A DNA stretch of 64,000 bases from Panopea generosa (Eukaryota; Mollusca; Bivalvia; Adapedonta; Hiatellidae). How positions within the stretch are numbered: position 1 is the first letter of the stretch; every line of letters starts with the position of its first letter. The stretch is from contig CM055901.1 in assembly GCA_029582155.1 (NCBI GenBank), positions 57,410,740 to 57,474,739 of the forward strand, in the 5' to 3' direction. The notes below the pieces were generated by a model. The model was not told the origin of the DNA. It saw nothing but the letters and a program-made list of their open reading frames with translations, and made no database searches. A program made the position numbers and the translations under genes. Shown one piece after another: positions 13,976 to 28,446 of the stretch.

Positions 13976-15953
13976 AAAAATTATAAGAAAAACATCAAAA
14001 TTTTATAAATAAAAAATTAAATACTCCCGCTCTCCCCATTTTCAAGAAATTTTTGTTTTACAAGTTTAATTAGTTTCACACAGCCAAGTACTCCCTAAGC
14101 CCTTAATGTTTCAGATCAACCTTTGCATTTAGAAATTTCCTTGTACTACACAAGTTTATCTTGTGCTCATTTGCGAATTGTCGGCATGGACATTTCATTT
14201 TTCTTATGTTTCTCGCTTTTATTGTGCGATTTCAGAGCATAATACACACTTTCTCCAAGGCATTGTTATCTGTTTATTTTTGATAAAAACATTGGGTTTC
14301 CCCAGATGACGTCACAAGTTCAGAACACAAGCAGGTATTATTGTATTTGATTCTGTTCTCTGTATTTTGAGGTTGTCAAAAGGGTGTTATCTGCAATTTT
14401 TCTGTGAGGGTTATGCGAGAACTATTTATCAACTACGTTAAGTTTGTTTAGACGACAACACACCGTATCTATTTTTAAAAATTAGAACAGGTGCGCACTG
14501 GTTCTCAGCATGCTGCACTGCACAATACTGCTGGGAAACAGATTTGTCAAATTGAGTAGTCTCCCTTCTCTTGCATATAGCAAAACACGAAGTAAAATAA
14601 ATGGCAAAGACGGACATTTCATATACTCCGTTACTATTTTTAAAATTAAAACTCTTTTAAATTCAAACTTTTTTCAATGATTTTTGTTCATTTTCAAGCA
14701 CTTTTCCCACTGAAATCAAAAATAAGCACTAGTCAAGGATGTTTTTAAGAAATAATCAGTTTTCATTTGGGAGGTTGAAAATCAAGCACTTTTCAAATCT
14801 GTGCGAACCTTGGTCAGTCATCCCAGAGTGCCTGGAAGCATAGTTTGGAATCTAGGAATCAAAGTCCACCATTTATTATATAATTTTATATTCTTTAATT
14901 TTTAAAAAAATAAGAAGAAACTTTTCATCATATTAATCACAATAGTGTGAACTGAAGACTTGTACCTCTAGCATTTGAATTTTTATGACATTTTGGCCTA
15001 CAATTATTGAAGTGGTTCCATTTAAAAACTGACAGGATTAATTATACCCAGAACTCCATTCCAGCTATACACTGTGGGTCATTCTGGGGAATATCTAGTT
15101 GCCCAAAACTCTAAATGAATTATAAATCTACTGCTTGACCTCATCTTGCCAACTTTCTATTCCATACGACTTTTCCATTCTTGTTTTAACCCTAAACTTG
15201 CTGCTTTTCTACTCCAAAATTTTTTTCCATCTTTTTAACCTGAACTTGTTGCTTTTCTACTACCATTTTCCATCCTTTTTATGATCATTCATTTATCATT
15301 TAGAACAGATGAAAATAGTTCAAACTTATTTTACTTTGATTGTGAAATTCTAGGGTAGAACCAGTACTAAGCACATGCAGAAAAAAAAGTGCCTTGCTCA
15401 AGGACATCACACATAGCTGTGGGGGAGGACCGAACCCACAATGAAAATAAAGTTAATCACTGAAAAATAAATGATATTGACTCTATCTTCCTAACAAATC
15501 ATAAAAATTACAGAAGAAAAAAGTACTTGGGGAGTAGCAGTGTTTTTAACTACTATATGACTGTGTTTTGTTTTAATTCTTACATATGCTCCAGGTTCCT
15601 GAAGCAGGAAATTTGAAACTAACAGAATAAACACCACATTTTACTTTATTTTTTTACAGTCCATCTATTATTCTTTGTGTTGAAGAGGCAACAGGTGTGC
15701 AGAATGGAAGACATTACAAAGGCAAAGATTTGTATTAAATATGCAAATTGCACCATCTGTGTGTTGAACAGATATACATGAATCCCAACATATTGATTTA
15801 GCCACCTTAATCTCATTTGTACAGATCCAAAATCCTTATGTTACAGGACTGGTGTTATCACAATATACATAGACTGGGACTACTGCTCAAATAGCACAAA
15901 GAATAATCAATATATAGAATATTTAAGCATAAACTGAAAAATGTTACCACAAC

Positions 15954-16386
15954 TACACTTGGGTCACGTTAAAATGCGGTAGCCGAAAGTCATGGAATGA
16001 AACTGCGATATATGTGGAACTGCATTATAAATATCCCAAGGTGCACTGTGCTATGTTATTTGACAATACTATTTTCAGTCGAAGTACCAAAAACAAACAC
16101 ACAACAATATGATAGACCATTGTTTGTCAGCATATATCAATCAAAAGCTATTTGTTTATAACAGTAAGAACTTGTTCAGTCTGAATTATCAAAGTGTAAT
16201 TGATGCACAAATACATGGTCACAGTTTGGAAAAATGTACAAGCTTGTAAACACTTCATCAATTATTATACCACAAATTTTTAATGAATCTGCTTGAAAAG
16301 ATCAATTTTAAAATTTGGGAGCCATAGAAAAAATGAGTTATAACGAGTTTTGTGTTATATCAGACCACGTTATAATGGGATCTCGA
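15954..16386. mobile_element. TIR element with TTATAACG ends, copy 2 (shorter)
   Basis: The left end GGGTCACGTTAAAATGCGG and right end GACCACGTTATAATGGGATC are inverted relatives. GGGAGCCATAGAAAAAATGA before the right end matches GGGAGCCAAGCAAAAATC in copy 1. The interior is about half as long as in copy 1. Confidence 0.6.
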
Positions 16387-18127
16387 AAGCATTTCAATTA
16401 ACAGAATGTGCATATATGTGTGCATACAATTAACTTTCATGATAAACATAGATTTAGAGCCCTTAAACACTCTTCAGCACTCAGTTCTCCCAAGCTGTGC
16501 CAGGTTCATAATGAAAGGTAGTACTTTTGTTGAGGTACAAATATGTGTTATCTCTAACATTTGATATAATAAAGCCTGTCTTTATATCAGCATAAAACCT
16601 ACTGCTAATGGTTCCTCTCTATTCCTTTGGCAATATTTACTTGTACTAGCAATAAAACAGTTTGATGGTCTATGAAAATAAGCCTCTTGTAGCAACTGAT
16701 CTATGAAGGTAAGTCACGGCAGATGGAAATAGTTTTTGTGTATACATGTACTTATCGGTATGTCAGCACTAGCAACGAGTTATGATATTATTACTTGTAT
16801 TGTTCTTCCTGAAGAAACGAGTCCATTTTGTGATCTAATTAAGAAAAGAAATCTTTTTTTCTAGATAAAAACTGATTTAGAGAAAACGGCTGGAGATGAG
16901 TTGTCTTTCATGTTACAGAAAATGGCCTGCTGACCGTTCTGTACTGATTTGGACTAATTAATTAGGAAGTAATTTTAGCAGAATTGACAAGGGAGATAAT
17001 AACTACAAAGGAGGCAATGAAACAATTATGCTGTGCAGAGAATTAAACTAAATACAAACAAACCCGTTTTATCAGACAGTTTATATATAAAAAAGAGAAA
17101 AGATAATTAAATCAAGAAAAGGCATTTTTTTTTTATTTGAACCGGTCTAAATGATGTCTATTTTAATACAAATAAAAAAACATATGCAACTTTTTTTTGA
17201 CATTTATAGTTTCAAAATATAAAGTATACATCTTTAATGTAAAAAAAACCCCAACCTGAACAGGTAAAACATTTGAAGACATTTGGTACTACTTACTTAT
17301 TACAAGTGGGTGTATGTGTGAACCCAGCATGAAGTAAATGTTGTTTTCCTACAGAAAAGCGTACACCCTGGCAGGAAAACATCAAAACAAATTACACCGT
17401 TTTTTTTATGTAAGGCGATGGATCATTGCGGAATATGTCATAACCATTACACAAACTCTCAGAAACAAAATATGTACCAAGTTATAGCATACAAGCTTAC
17501 AGAAATATTCATTAATGAATTAGTAAAGAGGGGAGATCATTCCGACACTAACTAGAAAGAGGGGTATAAAAGTGTACAATCTTGCTCATTAACCACTTTT
17601 AAGTAATGGTGATGAATCAGTCATAACTGTCTTTTTTATTATACCAGTAGAGACAAAGGAAGCCTACAACGTGCATCTTCACAGTATTATTTACCCCCAT
17701 AATAAATAACATTCTCATTATAATTGTTTATAATTTTTACATTCTTTACCCATTTCAGACACTCAAGGTATGGAAATTAGTGAGTAAACTGCCACTCATT
17801 CTTTAAGCAACTTGAAATGTCATTTTATTTATTGTAGAAACATTTTAAGTGGCTAAATTTTACACTTTGAATATAATACAAAACTATTGCATGGGCTACT
17901 AAATAAAAATAAAGAGATAAAAGCAGCTTTCAAACATTTTAACTGATTATTAATCTCTGATTCTCTCTACAAAATATGATGTTTTGAAAATAACTTCAAA
18001 TACAATACTATTTTGCTCCTCCACACTAAAATTATCATATATCAAATATTTCTTCACAGAATTTATTTTTTGTTCAGACTGATGCTATATTCAGGTGTTG
18101 GAATGAGAATTACTTCCAATTGATAAA

Positions 18128-18324
18128 CAGTGGCGTAGCTGCTATAAGGCCCATGCCTACAGATTATCCAGAAAATGAAAAATGCACAATTCTATCGATT
18201 TCAATTTCAACTTGTCTAAAGCTTCAAAGGAGCTTCCAAATCCACCCCCACCACCCCTAAACAACAAAACGCCCCATGGAACCCTAGTTCGGGCCTACAA
18301 CTTGAAAAATCAGCTACACCCCTG
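18128..18324. mobile_element. 197-bp MITE-like element with CAGTGGCGTAGC ends
   Basis: The left end CAGTGGCGTAGCTG pairs with the right end CAGCTACACCCCTG (12 of 14 bases inverted). ATAAA lies directly outside both ends, probably a 5-bp target duplication. CAGTGGCGTAGC is a common DNA-transposon terminus in animals. Confidence 0.7.
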
Positions 18325-19137
18325 ATAAACATGTGTTACACTAACCTATCCACCAACATTATTCAACTGAAGACGACAGATGTTTCATAAATAAAGGCAG
18401 AGATAACCTGATTTACAGTAGCACCATTGTCCCATGCTATTGATATAAAAACAGCCAATCGGCTCTGAGCAAATTACTTAATTACAATCTAAAGAAAATT
18501 CAAGAAATCTGCAGATATTTGCTGGCAATTTAGATTTGTTTCTCACTATAATAATTTCTCATCCCCGGGGTATAATTACATCAATTTATATCATGTTGTT
18601 ATCCCAGCAGAAAGATGGATGGACCATTTCTAATTAATCTCTTCAAAAAGATTCATTCTTTATACCATATAATGATGGAAATTTACTGTCAAGGCAATGT
18701 TTTAGTAAAAAACATGCGCAATCATTTTAGCCAGAGAAAAAAATAGAGGACACGAAAATAGTGACACATAATCTATAGGAAATGTTTTGGTTAGTTCAAA
18801 ATTAGATGGAGTGGAGCCTGCAGTGGCTGTATAATCGATGGCATGGTGCCCATATTCTTATGAACTATAGTTTGGAGATTGCTTATTTCCTGATATTTGC
18901 ATATTAAAAAAAAAGGCAAAAAAAAAAAAAGAAAGTCTTTAACATAATGTATTTGAATCTGTTTCTTTCACCAGTATGTAGCCAGGTAGCCTGAACTAGG
19001 CATTCAGAATCTTGGTGTATGCACCCCCCTCCCTCTGTGCTAACATTTCTTCAAATTCATATCTAGTAGAGCGTATGCGTATAATTTATAATTATGTTCA
19101 GAAATCTATGTTTTGATTCTTTCTTTATGAAGTGTAT

Positions 19138-19400
19138 TAAACCTTGTCTTGTGGTAGGCCATCCGCCTCGCATGCGGAAAATTCTAGGTTTGATCTCCGT
19201 CCCGAGTTCTACCAAAGACTTAAAAAATGTTATTAGAAACTTCCTCGCTTGGTGCTCAGCATTTAGAGGATAGTTCCAGGTCTGATGGGGACAGTGCCGG
19301 TATAATGTGACTTGGTGGGGTATCATAGCATGTGTCTTGCACGATACTCCAGCAAGGCAGCACTCAGAATACTGCCTTAAGTAGATTGTAACCACCGTGA
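19138..19400 (+). mobile_element. SINE family A, diverged copy
   Basis: A plus-strand copy with a partial tRNA head (TCTTGTGGTAGGCCATCCGC, B box GGTTTGATCTCC), the common body and the GGGGTATCAT segment. The 117-aa minus-strand ORF here is a by-product of this element. Confidence 0.82.
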
Positions 19401-19780
19401 TAATATAAACATACAATTTACTACAACATTAAACACTTGTTCCTTTTAATAGAGGATCTTACATGAGAGCTTATTTATTTTTGAACAAGTTTAATAAATT
19501 CAATAATAAATGAGCATGATTTAAGATTTGTACCATCACATAACTCAGGAAAAAATTACATTTACCATTTATTTAACAGATCACTTCAATAAAGAACGAC
19601 AAAAAATCAGGCATTTTGTTTCCATGAGTCACCATAATATGATGTAACATTTAACCATGGCAAATCAATTTCATTAATATATTCGGGCAAGTCAGAAATT
19701 ACTATGAGAAGTGAGTTACACGGAAAACAGTGATGAATCTGAAGTCATATTACAATTGGTTAATATAAAAACAAAAAATA

Positions 19781-20472
19781 TCGGTGGAACCGATGGATGC
19801 TCCCCCAAGTGGGCTCTGTACCACATGGTATTGATATTGAACGGAGGAAGTAACTGTGCTAGTTCTAAACTCTTTTTATTTCATGATAGAATACATCGTA
19901 CAACTTACTTTGAAAAAAGTCATAATGATGCATCCTAGCAAGTTTCATAAAATTCCAACATGGGGTTGTAGAGAATAGCGTGACCAAGAATTTGGTCACA
20001 GACAAAACCAAAGGGCTATTACTCCGTGAAAAATCATCAAACCAGAACACTAAGACAATACGGGTATCTGCACTTGGTAATGTTTCATCCTAGCAAGTTT
20101 CATAAAATTCAAACCCGAGGTTGTAGAGAAATAACACGTACAAGAATTTGGTCACAGACTCAATTAAAGGGCCATTACTCCATGAAAAATCATTGAAGCA
20201 GAACACAAAGACAATATGCGCATCTCCACTTGGTAGTGATGCATTCTAGCAAGTTTCATAATATTCCAACATGAGGTTGTATAGAAATAGCGAGAACAAG
20301 AACTTAGTCACAGACAGAATCAAAGGGCCACAATTTACTCCATGAAAAATCATCAAACTGGAACACATAAAATTCCAACCAGAGGTTGTAGAGAAATAGC
20401 CCGGACAAGAACTTGGGAACACACAGGCAGGCGAAGCGTCGACTATATGCTTCCCCCCTTTTGGGGAGCATA
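19781..20472 (+). mobile_element. Tandem-core hairpin-ended element, copy 3
   Basis: It starts TCGGTGGAACCGATGGATGC and ends in the hairpin TGCTTCCCCCCTTTTGGGGA-GCATA. It holds about three to four core units with internal loss. The 5' head ATCGGT-GGA-ACCGAT is a perfect six-base-pair hairpin. Confidence 0.82.
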
Positions 20473-22106
20473 AAAATATGTCATAGGTTTATTACAATCC
20501 TGCACCGTAAATTATGTGATAAAATAGTTTATTACAATAGTGCTTTTCATTTATGGTAGCTAATGTTAATCTTATTTTTCTTAATTTGAGGTAGCTGGAT
20601 TTGGCAGGGAGAAAAAAATGATATCATTTTAGCTTGTTAGTTATTTGATGTCTGTTATTTCGTGTCGTAGCATTTTCACAATTGTGGAAACAAATTCTGA
20701 CTTTGTTGTAATTAGTGTACAATTAAACACATTTTTGTGTTTCTTTGTGGATCAATGACTAAATTCCTTTAAAAGTATTTATTGCCATTTACAAATCAAT
20801 ATTTTCTCTTCCAACTGTTTTTTCTTGATGTTATTGACATAAAACAGATGCAATCAAAACTGATAAAGGAGCTACAGCAGAGACTTTCACACCAGGCATC
20901 ATTTGTATCATTCAAACAAAACAATTAACTAATTTAAAGATGCCAAGTTCTCTACAATTGCACTTGTCATCTTTTTTTTTCATATTACTTTTCCTGTTTG
21001 TACATTCCATTGACTTTCAGTTGGTTTAAATAACACTTTTTCAAGGGAGACTTCACCTTTTATCCCACTTTTCTAACAACTGTATAAAGCAATGTCTTTA
21101 TTTACAGCTGGTGTGAATACTGTCAGGTCACAACTGCTGACTGGTCATTTGGTGAAAGTAACATATAACAGGAGTGTTTTGAATAAAGTGAAAATGGTGA
21201 CATCTGCTCCTTAAGATAATATTTGCTCCAATAAGATAATAAAAACCACAAAATGGTTTCAGGCATTCAAGTTTTTATGTAAATAAACTTAAATACACCC
21301 ACTCCCCCTATTTTTTTTGTATTTAATACAGTGCAATACCATACAATGTATATCCCCCACTCCCAGCACCCATGTCAACTTTTATACTGCAACACATGAT
21401 AATGTACAACGCCTACTCCCCACCTTATAATAATTATGCTGTTATACAGTAATATATGTACAACACTTCCCAACACTATTTACAATAATGCTACATATAG
21501 TAGAAGTGCTCTTTCAACACAAATCACAGCCTATAGGTTCATCATATTACCCACAAGTGATCTACGAGATTAAACAAATTCAGTGAAGAGTTGGTACAGA
21601 TTTAATGTAACCAACATATGGAAGCCATTATGTTTTGTGTAATTACGCAGCTGTGAAAATCACAACCGAGTAGAAACCATTTTCATATTTTCCTTCATGA
21701 CTCCAATAAAGTAATCTAGAAAAGATATAATAGCCGTTATAAAATAACAATAAAGGCAGAAATGCTGCCGAACATTCTTAAAGATGCCAAAATAGAGGAA
21801 CGTTGACTTCATTTAGTATTTAAAACCATATTTATCTGCCCTGGCATCAGTTTTATTATTTTTATATGTTTCACTGATATTATCATTGCTTTTTACTGAA
21901 AAATGAATAAATAAAAATTCTACAAGTGATTATTGGTTTGCACCTCTATCGAAATGTTTTTGCAAGATCACAAAATGTTGCCAAATAAACTCTGTAATGT
22001 TATGCAGTGTAATTAAATATATATTTCCCTCGGCAAGTTACCTGATGAGTTTCTATAAATGACTACTCCATCCACTTCGACTTTTACGGCCGTTTATATA
22101 TAAACA

Positions 22107-22325
22107 ACAGAATCTCTCGTGTGTCCTCCTGGGTCGAGTTACACCAAAGACTTGAAAAATGTTGAAATACTAGAAGCTTCCTTGCTTGGCGCTCAGCATT
22201 CAAAGAAAAGTTCTAGGTCTGGTCAGCCCCGTGTCAGTATATGTGACTGGGTGGGGTATCATACCTTGTGTCTGCGGCATGATTATTCAGTGTGGAAGCA
22301 CTTAGAATACTGTCTCAAGTGGAAA
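22107..22325 (+). mobile_element. SINE family A, 5'-truncated copy
   Basis: It lacks the A-box half of the head. From CACCAAAGACTTGAAAAATG onward it follows the family body to the end. Confidence 0.78.
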
Positions 22326-22739
22326 ATTTTGCGAGAAAATTTGTCAAAAGCAATGCTTTACACCATATAATTTTGTGTCAATAAGAATACAGGAACCAAG
22401 AACCAGACAATGAAGCACTCTTAGTTTAATTGCAATTTTTGCAATGTATATTCTTAGCAAGTATAATACCAAGGATTTCATTGGAAATAAGCCTTCAGGC
22501 TTTATGGGAAATCCAATGTTATTACACACTATAATGTATGCCCAATGTTTCATTAATTGAATACTTCCTAGAGATTTTCAACTCATTTCATTAAATGTAC
22601 CATAGTTTCTATAGTATATTTTATTGTGATAAACAAATAACTTTTTTTTACTTTGGATTCTGCCAAAACAATATTAAAGTATCATTCTGTGATACTTTAT
22701 ATTTAATTACATAATCTATTTTATAAAGTACAGTAACTG

Positions 22740-22857
22740 TTGATAGTTATACTAATTATAAATCTACATTTTATTTGTATTCGAGTATGTATATTTAAAC
22801 CGGTATATGTGTTTTAACCTGAATAAACATCAATCAATCAATCAATCAATCAATCAG
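22740..22857 (+). mobile_element. Possible LINE 3' end with (ATCA)n tail
   Basis: TGAATAAACATCAATCAATC followed by about six ATCA units resembles the 3' tails of CR1/L2-type LINEs. No coding part is recognisable, so a plain microsatellite is possible. Confidence 0.35.
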
Positions 22858-24033
22858 GTCTCTATTGTTTGTTATTTGCATTATGCCCAGCGAAATAGAA
22901 GTTAATATACTTAGGTCATATAATACACCTGAAGGATGCTGGGTGAATTTGAAACAGCTGAAAACATGTTTTATGAAAGAAACAAATGAATATATAAAAT
23001 CATACATGAAATACATTTTCAGAAATAACTTTTAAAACAAAACTTAAACTTTGTTTAGAGTGGTAGAAGTTTCTCCATCTTAATTTAAACAAATTTAATT
23101 TGAAAGTTGTTATTTTCTAGAATAAGAACATTTTCATTGTTTTGACGAAAATATTTGACAACATAGTACTTAATATGCGACACTGAAACTTGAAAAGCAT
23201 TCAAACATTCTAGAAATGTGTTTACACGGTCGTAGAGGGAAATTTAGAGAAAACAAGAGATAGAAAACATGCCGCATATTCTTGCTATTGGGAAATGAAT
23301 TATGCCGTTTAACTTAAATTTATATTACAAGAGATTTCAAAGTAGCCATTTATACGACCATCTGTTTAGAAGACCACATAACTTTTCATTCCCAGAATAG
23401 TTTACAATTTCAGGAAACAATAAATCATATTGGTCCTATTTTTTTTTATCCATTTTGATATATCGCATCTAATAAAAGTAGCAGGAATACACAGCAATCG
23501 ATCTATAAATATTTCTCATTACAATTATTTTTATTTTGTGCAGATAAAATTGCCATGCCACACTTACAAATTCTTATAATAATACAGTAGTCACTGTACA
23601 ATTCAGCGTTCAATAGATTGCATTTTCACGTAATTCATTTTTCTTATTATTAAAAACGTTAGACACAACACAATGTTAGAAGCCATAAAACTAATACATG
23701 TATGATTAATATCTAACAAAGTGAAACTCAACACAAACAACAACAAAATTGAAAGAATCGTAAATACCGAAAAAATATATATTGTACTAAATATAGAAAT
23801 AGATAACAGCCTTATATGGGGGAATGTAACAGATCTAAATAACAAGAAAAAAAGGGTCATGCATGACTGTGTAAGATGGTAAAATATAACTGAGCAATGG
23901 CCAGGCAGTGACGGTTCATAACAGCAAGTTGAAAAATGTAGTTACACAAATGACCACTTGCAAATGTCTGGCATTTTGAACGTAACGCAACGTAACGTAT
24001 AACTGATGGAACGTCAACGGTGAAGGCTAGCTA

Positions 24034-26666
<2,633 letters not shown>

Positions 26667-26837
26667 TCAGTATTGGAAAAGCTTATTTTATATTTCCTGA
26701 GTTGTTACCATTTCACATTGTGTATTAATGTTATCACCTTCAGAATAGTCTTAGTCTTGCCTGAAACATGTGAATTAAAACAAGCAATTCCATTGAATAT
26801 AAGTCTCCCACCAAGGATAGCCAAGTCAGAAGGGGCC

Positions 26838-27070
26838 TTACTCTGATCTGAGTTGTAGTGAAATCTGAAGGGGCCTAACTCTGATCTGAGTTGTAGTGAA
26901 ATCTGAAGGGGCCTAACTCTGATCTGAGTTGTAGTGAAATCTGAAGGGGCCTAACTCTGATCAGAGTTGTAGTGAAACCTGAAAGGGTATAACTCTGATC
27001 TGAGTTGTAGTGAAATCTGAAGGGGCCTAACTCTAATCATTGTTGCAGTCAATCCTGAAGGGGCATAACT
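26838..27070 (+). repeat. 38-bp tandem repeat, about six units
   Basis: Unit GTAGTGAAATCTGAAGGGGC followed by CTAACTCTGATCTGAGTT. It lies 218 bp beyond the acceptor side of the 26517-26620 exon, in ELAV intron sequence. Confidence 0.92.
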
Positions 27071-27568
27071 CCTGGATAAATAATTGAAGCAACAAAACTT
27101 CAATTAGCCTCTCCACACCTAGATTGTTCAAATGGGACTGTTCTTAAAAGTAATTCATACACCATTTTTTGAAAAGAAAATTAATTGACAAAAAATCTTT
27201 GATGGGAATCTAAGGTCGAGTCTGAACCTAACATGAACCAGGTTACAAACATTGAAGTCAATACTTGTCCTGAATGGATCTCTTAAAGTAGTCTATTCTT
27301 TCACAGAAGCAATCAGTTGTTCTACAAGAAGAGGGAATTCCTGTGGTTAATTTTTAAACCAGTCATAATTCATAAATGTACATATACATGCTGCCTGTTA
27401 AATATATTGTTTCAATGGAATAAAAAAAAAAAAGTTTGGAAAACAACTTAATTACTTACCAATATCTGTACTTTAACATGACATATATAGTGCATTTTTA
27501 AGCGTTAGTGTACACATTTTTAATGTCAACCATAAAAATTATTCAATTCTGAACAAGTTATGTACAAA

Positions 27569-28446
27569 CCAGGCCTTCTAAAATTCCAAAATGTAAATCG
27601 GTCCAGGTTTTTTACTACCGTAAGAATCGCACTTATGTCAGCTGCACCATGTATTTTCACCGTTTATTCATATTCATTAATAGGGAACTATTTCAAGTTT
27701 ATTTGTGTATTATTTATAACATACTTTATCACAATGTGTACATTTTAATGAATGACATTATGTTTCCGCTTTACTGAATAATTTTCATTATATTAAAAAT
27801 GCTCTATCAGAATGGGAAGTGTCGCAAGTTCAGGAAGCTGCGTGAAATAATCACCGTGGAAACCAATGTAACAGTTCATTTTTGATATGCGTTGTGCTAT
27901 AGCTAGCCACTACGTACAATTACCAAAACCAGCTTGTATATATAATTAAAGTTATTTTTAAAAAAACATGAAACATACAAGTAACACTGCACGTTTTATC
28001 AAATATTTTAATGATGCAAACAATATTCAGTCTGACCATCCCAGCTTTGGCTAGTGGTATATCAAAGAAATTACGGACGCAAACACAATCTTTTGATGAA
28101 CCGACAGAATGCTATGGGTCGCTGATCACACATCGAAGGCGTTCTACATTGCGATACTCTTCCGATAAACTCCCCCTAATATCGTTAATGGTTTAGTCAA
28201 AATTGATATCATTTTGCACAGCAGGTGACAAAACAATCGGATTATTGGGCAAAATGATATTGCCGCAAGACGTATTTCACAGGTCATTATGGCATGGTTA
28301 GAGCAATTTATGAGATTTTATACGACCGATAGATAGTATCTAGACCATTTTTTTTTAATTAAACTTTGAAACGAAAACCAGTTTTGAACTTCAGAAATCG
28401 GTACAAAAACAACAAAAAAAAAAAACGGCAATTTTAGAAGGCCTGG
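27569..28446. mobile_element. 878-bp non-autonomous DNA element with 17-bp perfect TIRs
   Basis: The perfect terminal inverted repeat CCAGGCCTTCTAAAATT occurs at 27569-27585 and reversed at 28430-28446. TACAAA lies just outside both ends, consistent with a 6-bp target duplication. There is no transposase ORF; the small ORFs at 27560 and 28011 are not family-like. It lies in the ELAV intron. Confidence 0.8.

Noticed and set aside
19063-19416. 117-aa minus-strand ORF
   Set aside because: It lies within SINE family A and reads through the tRNA-like head; no protein family motif.
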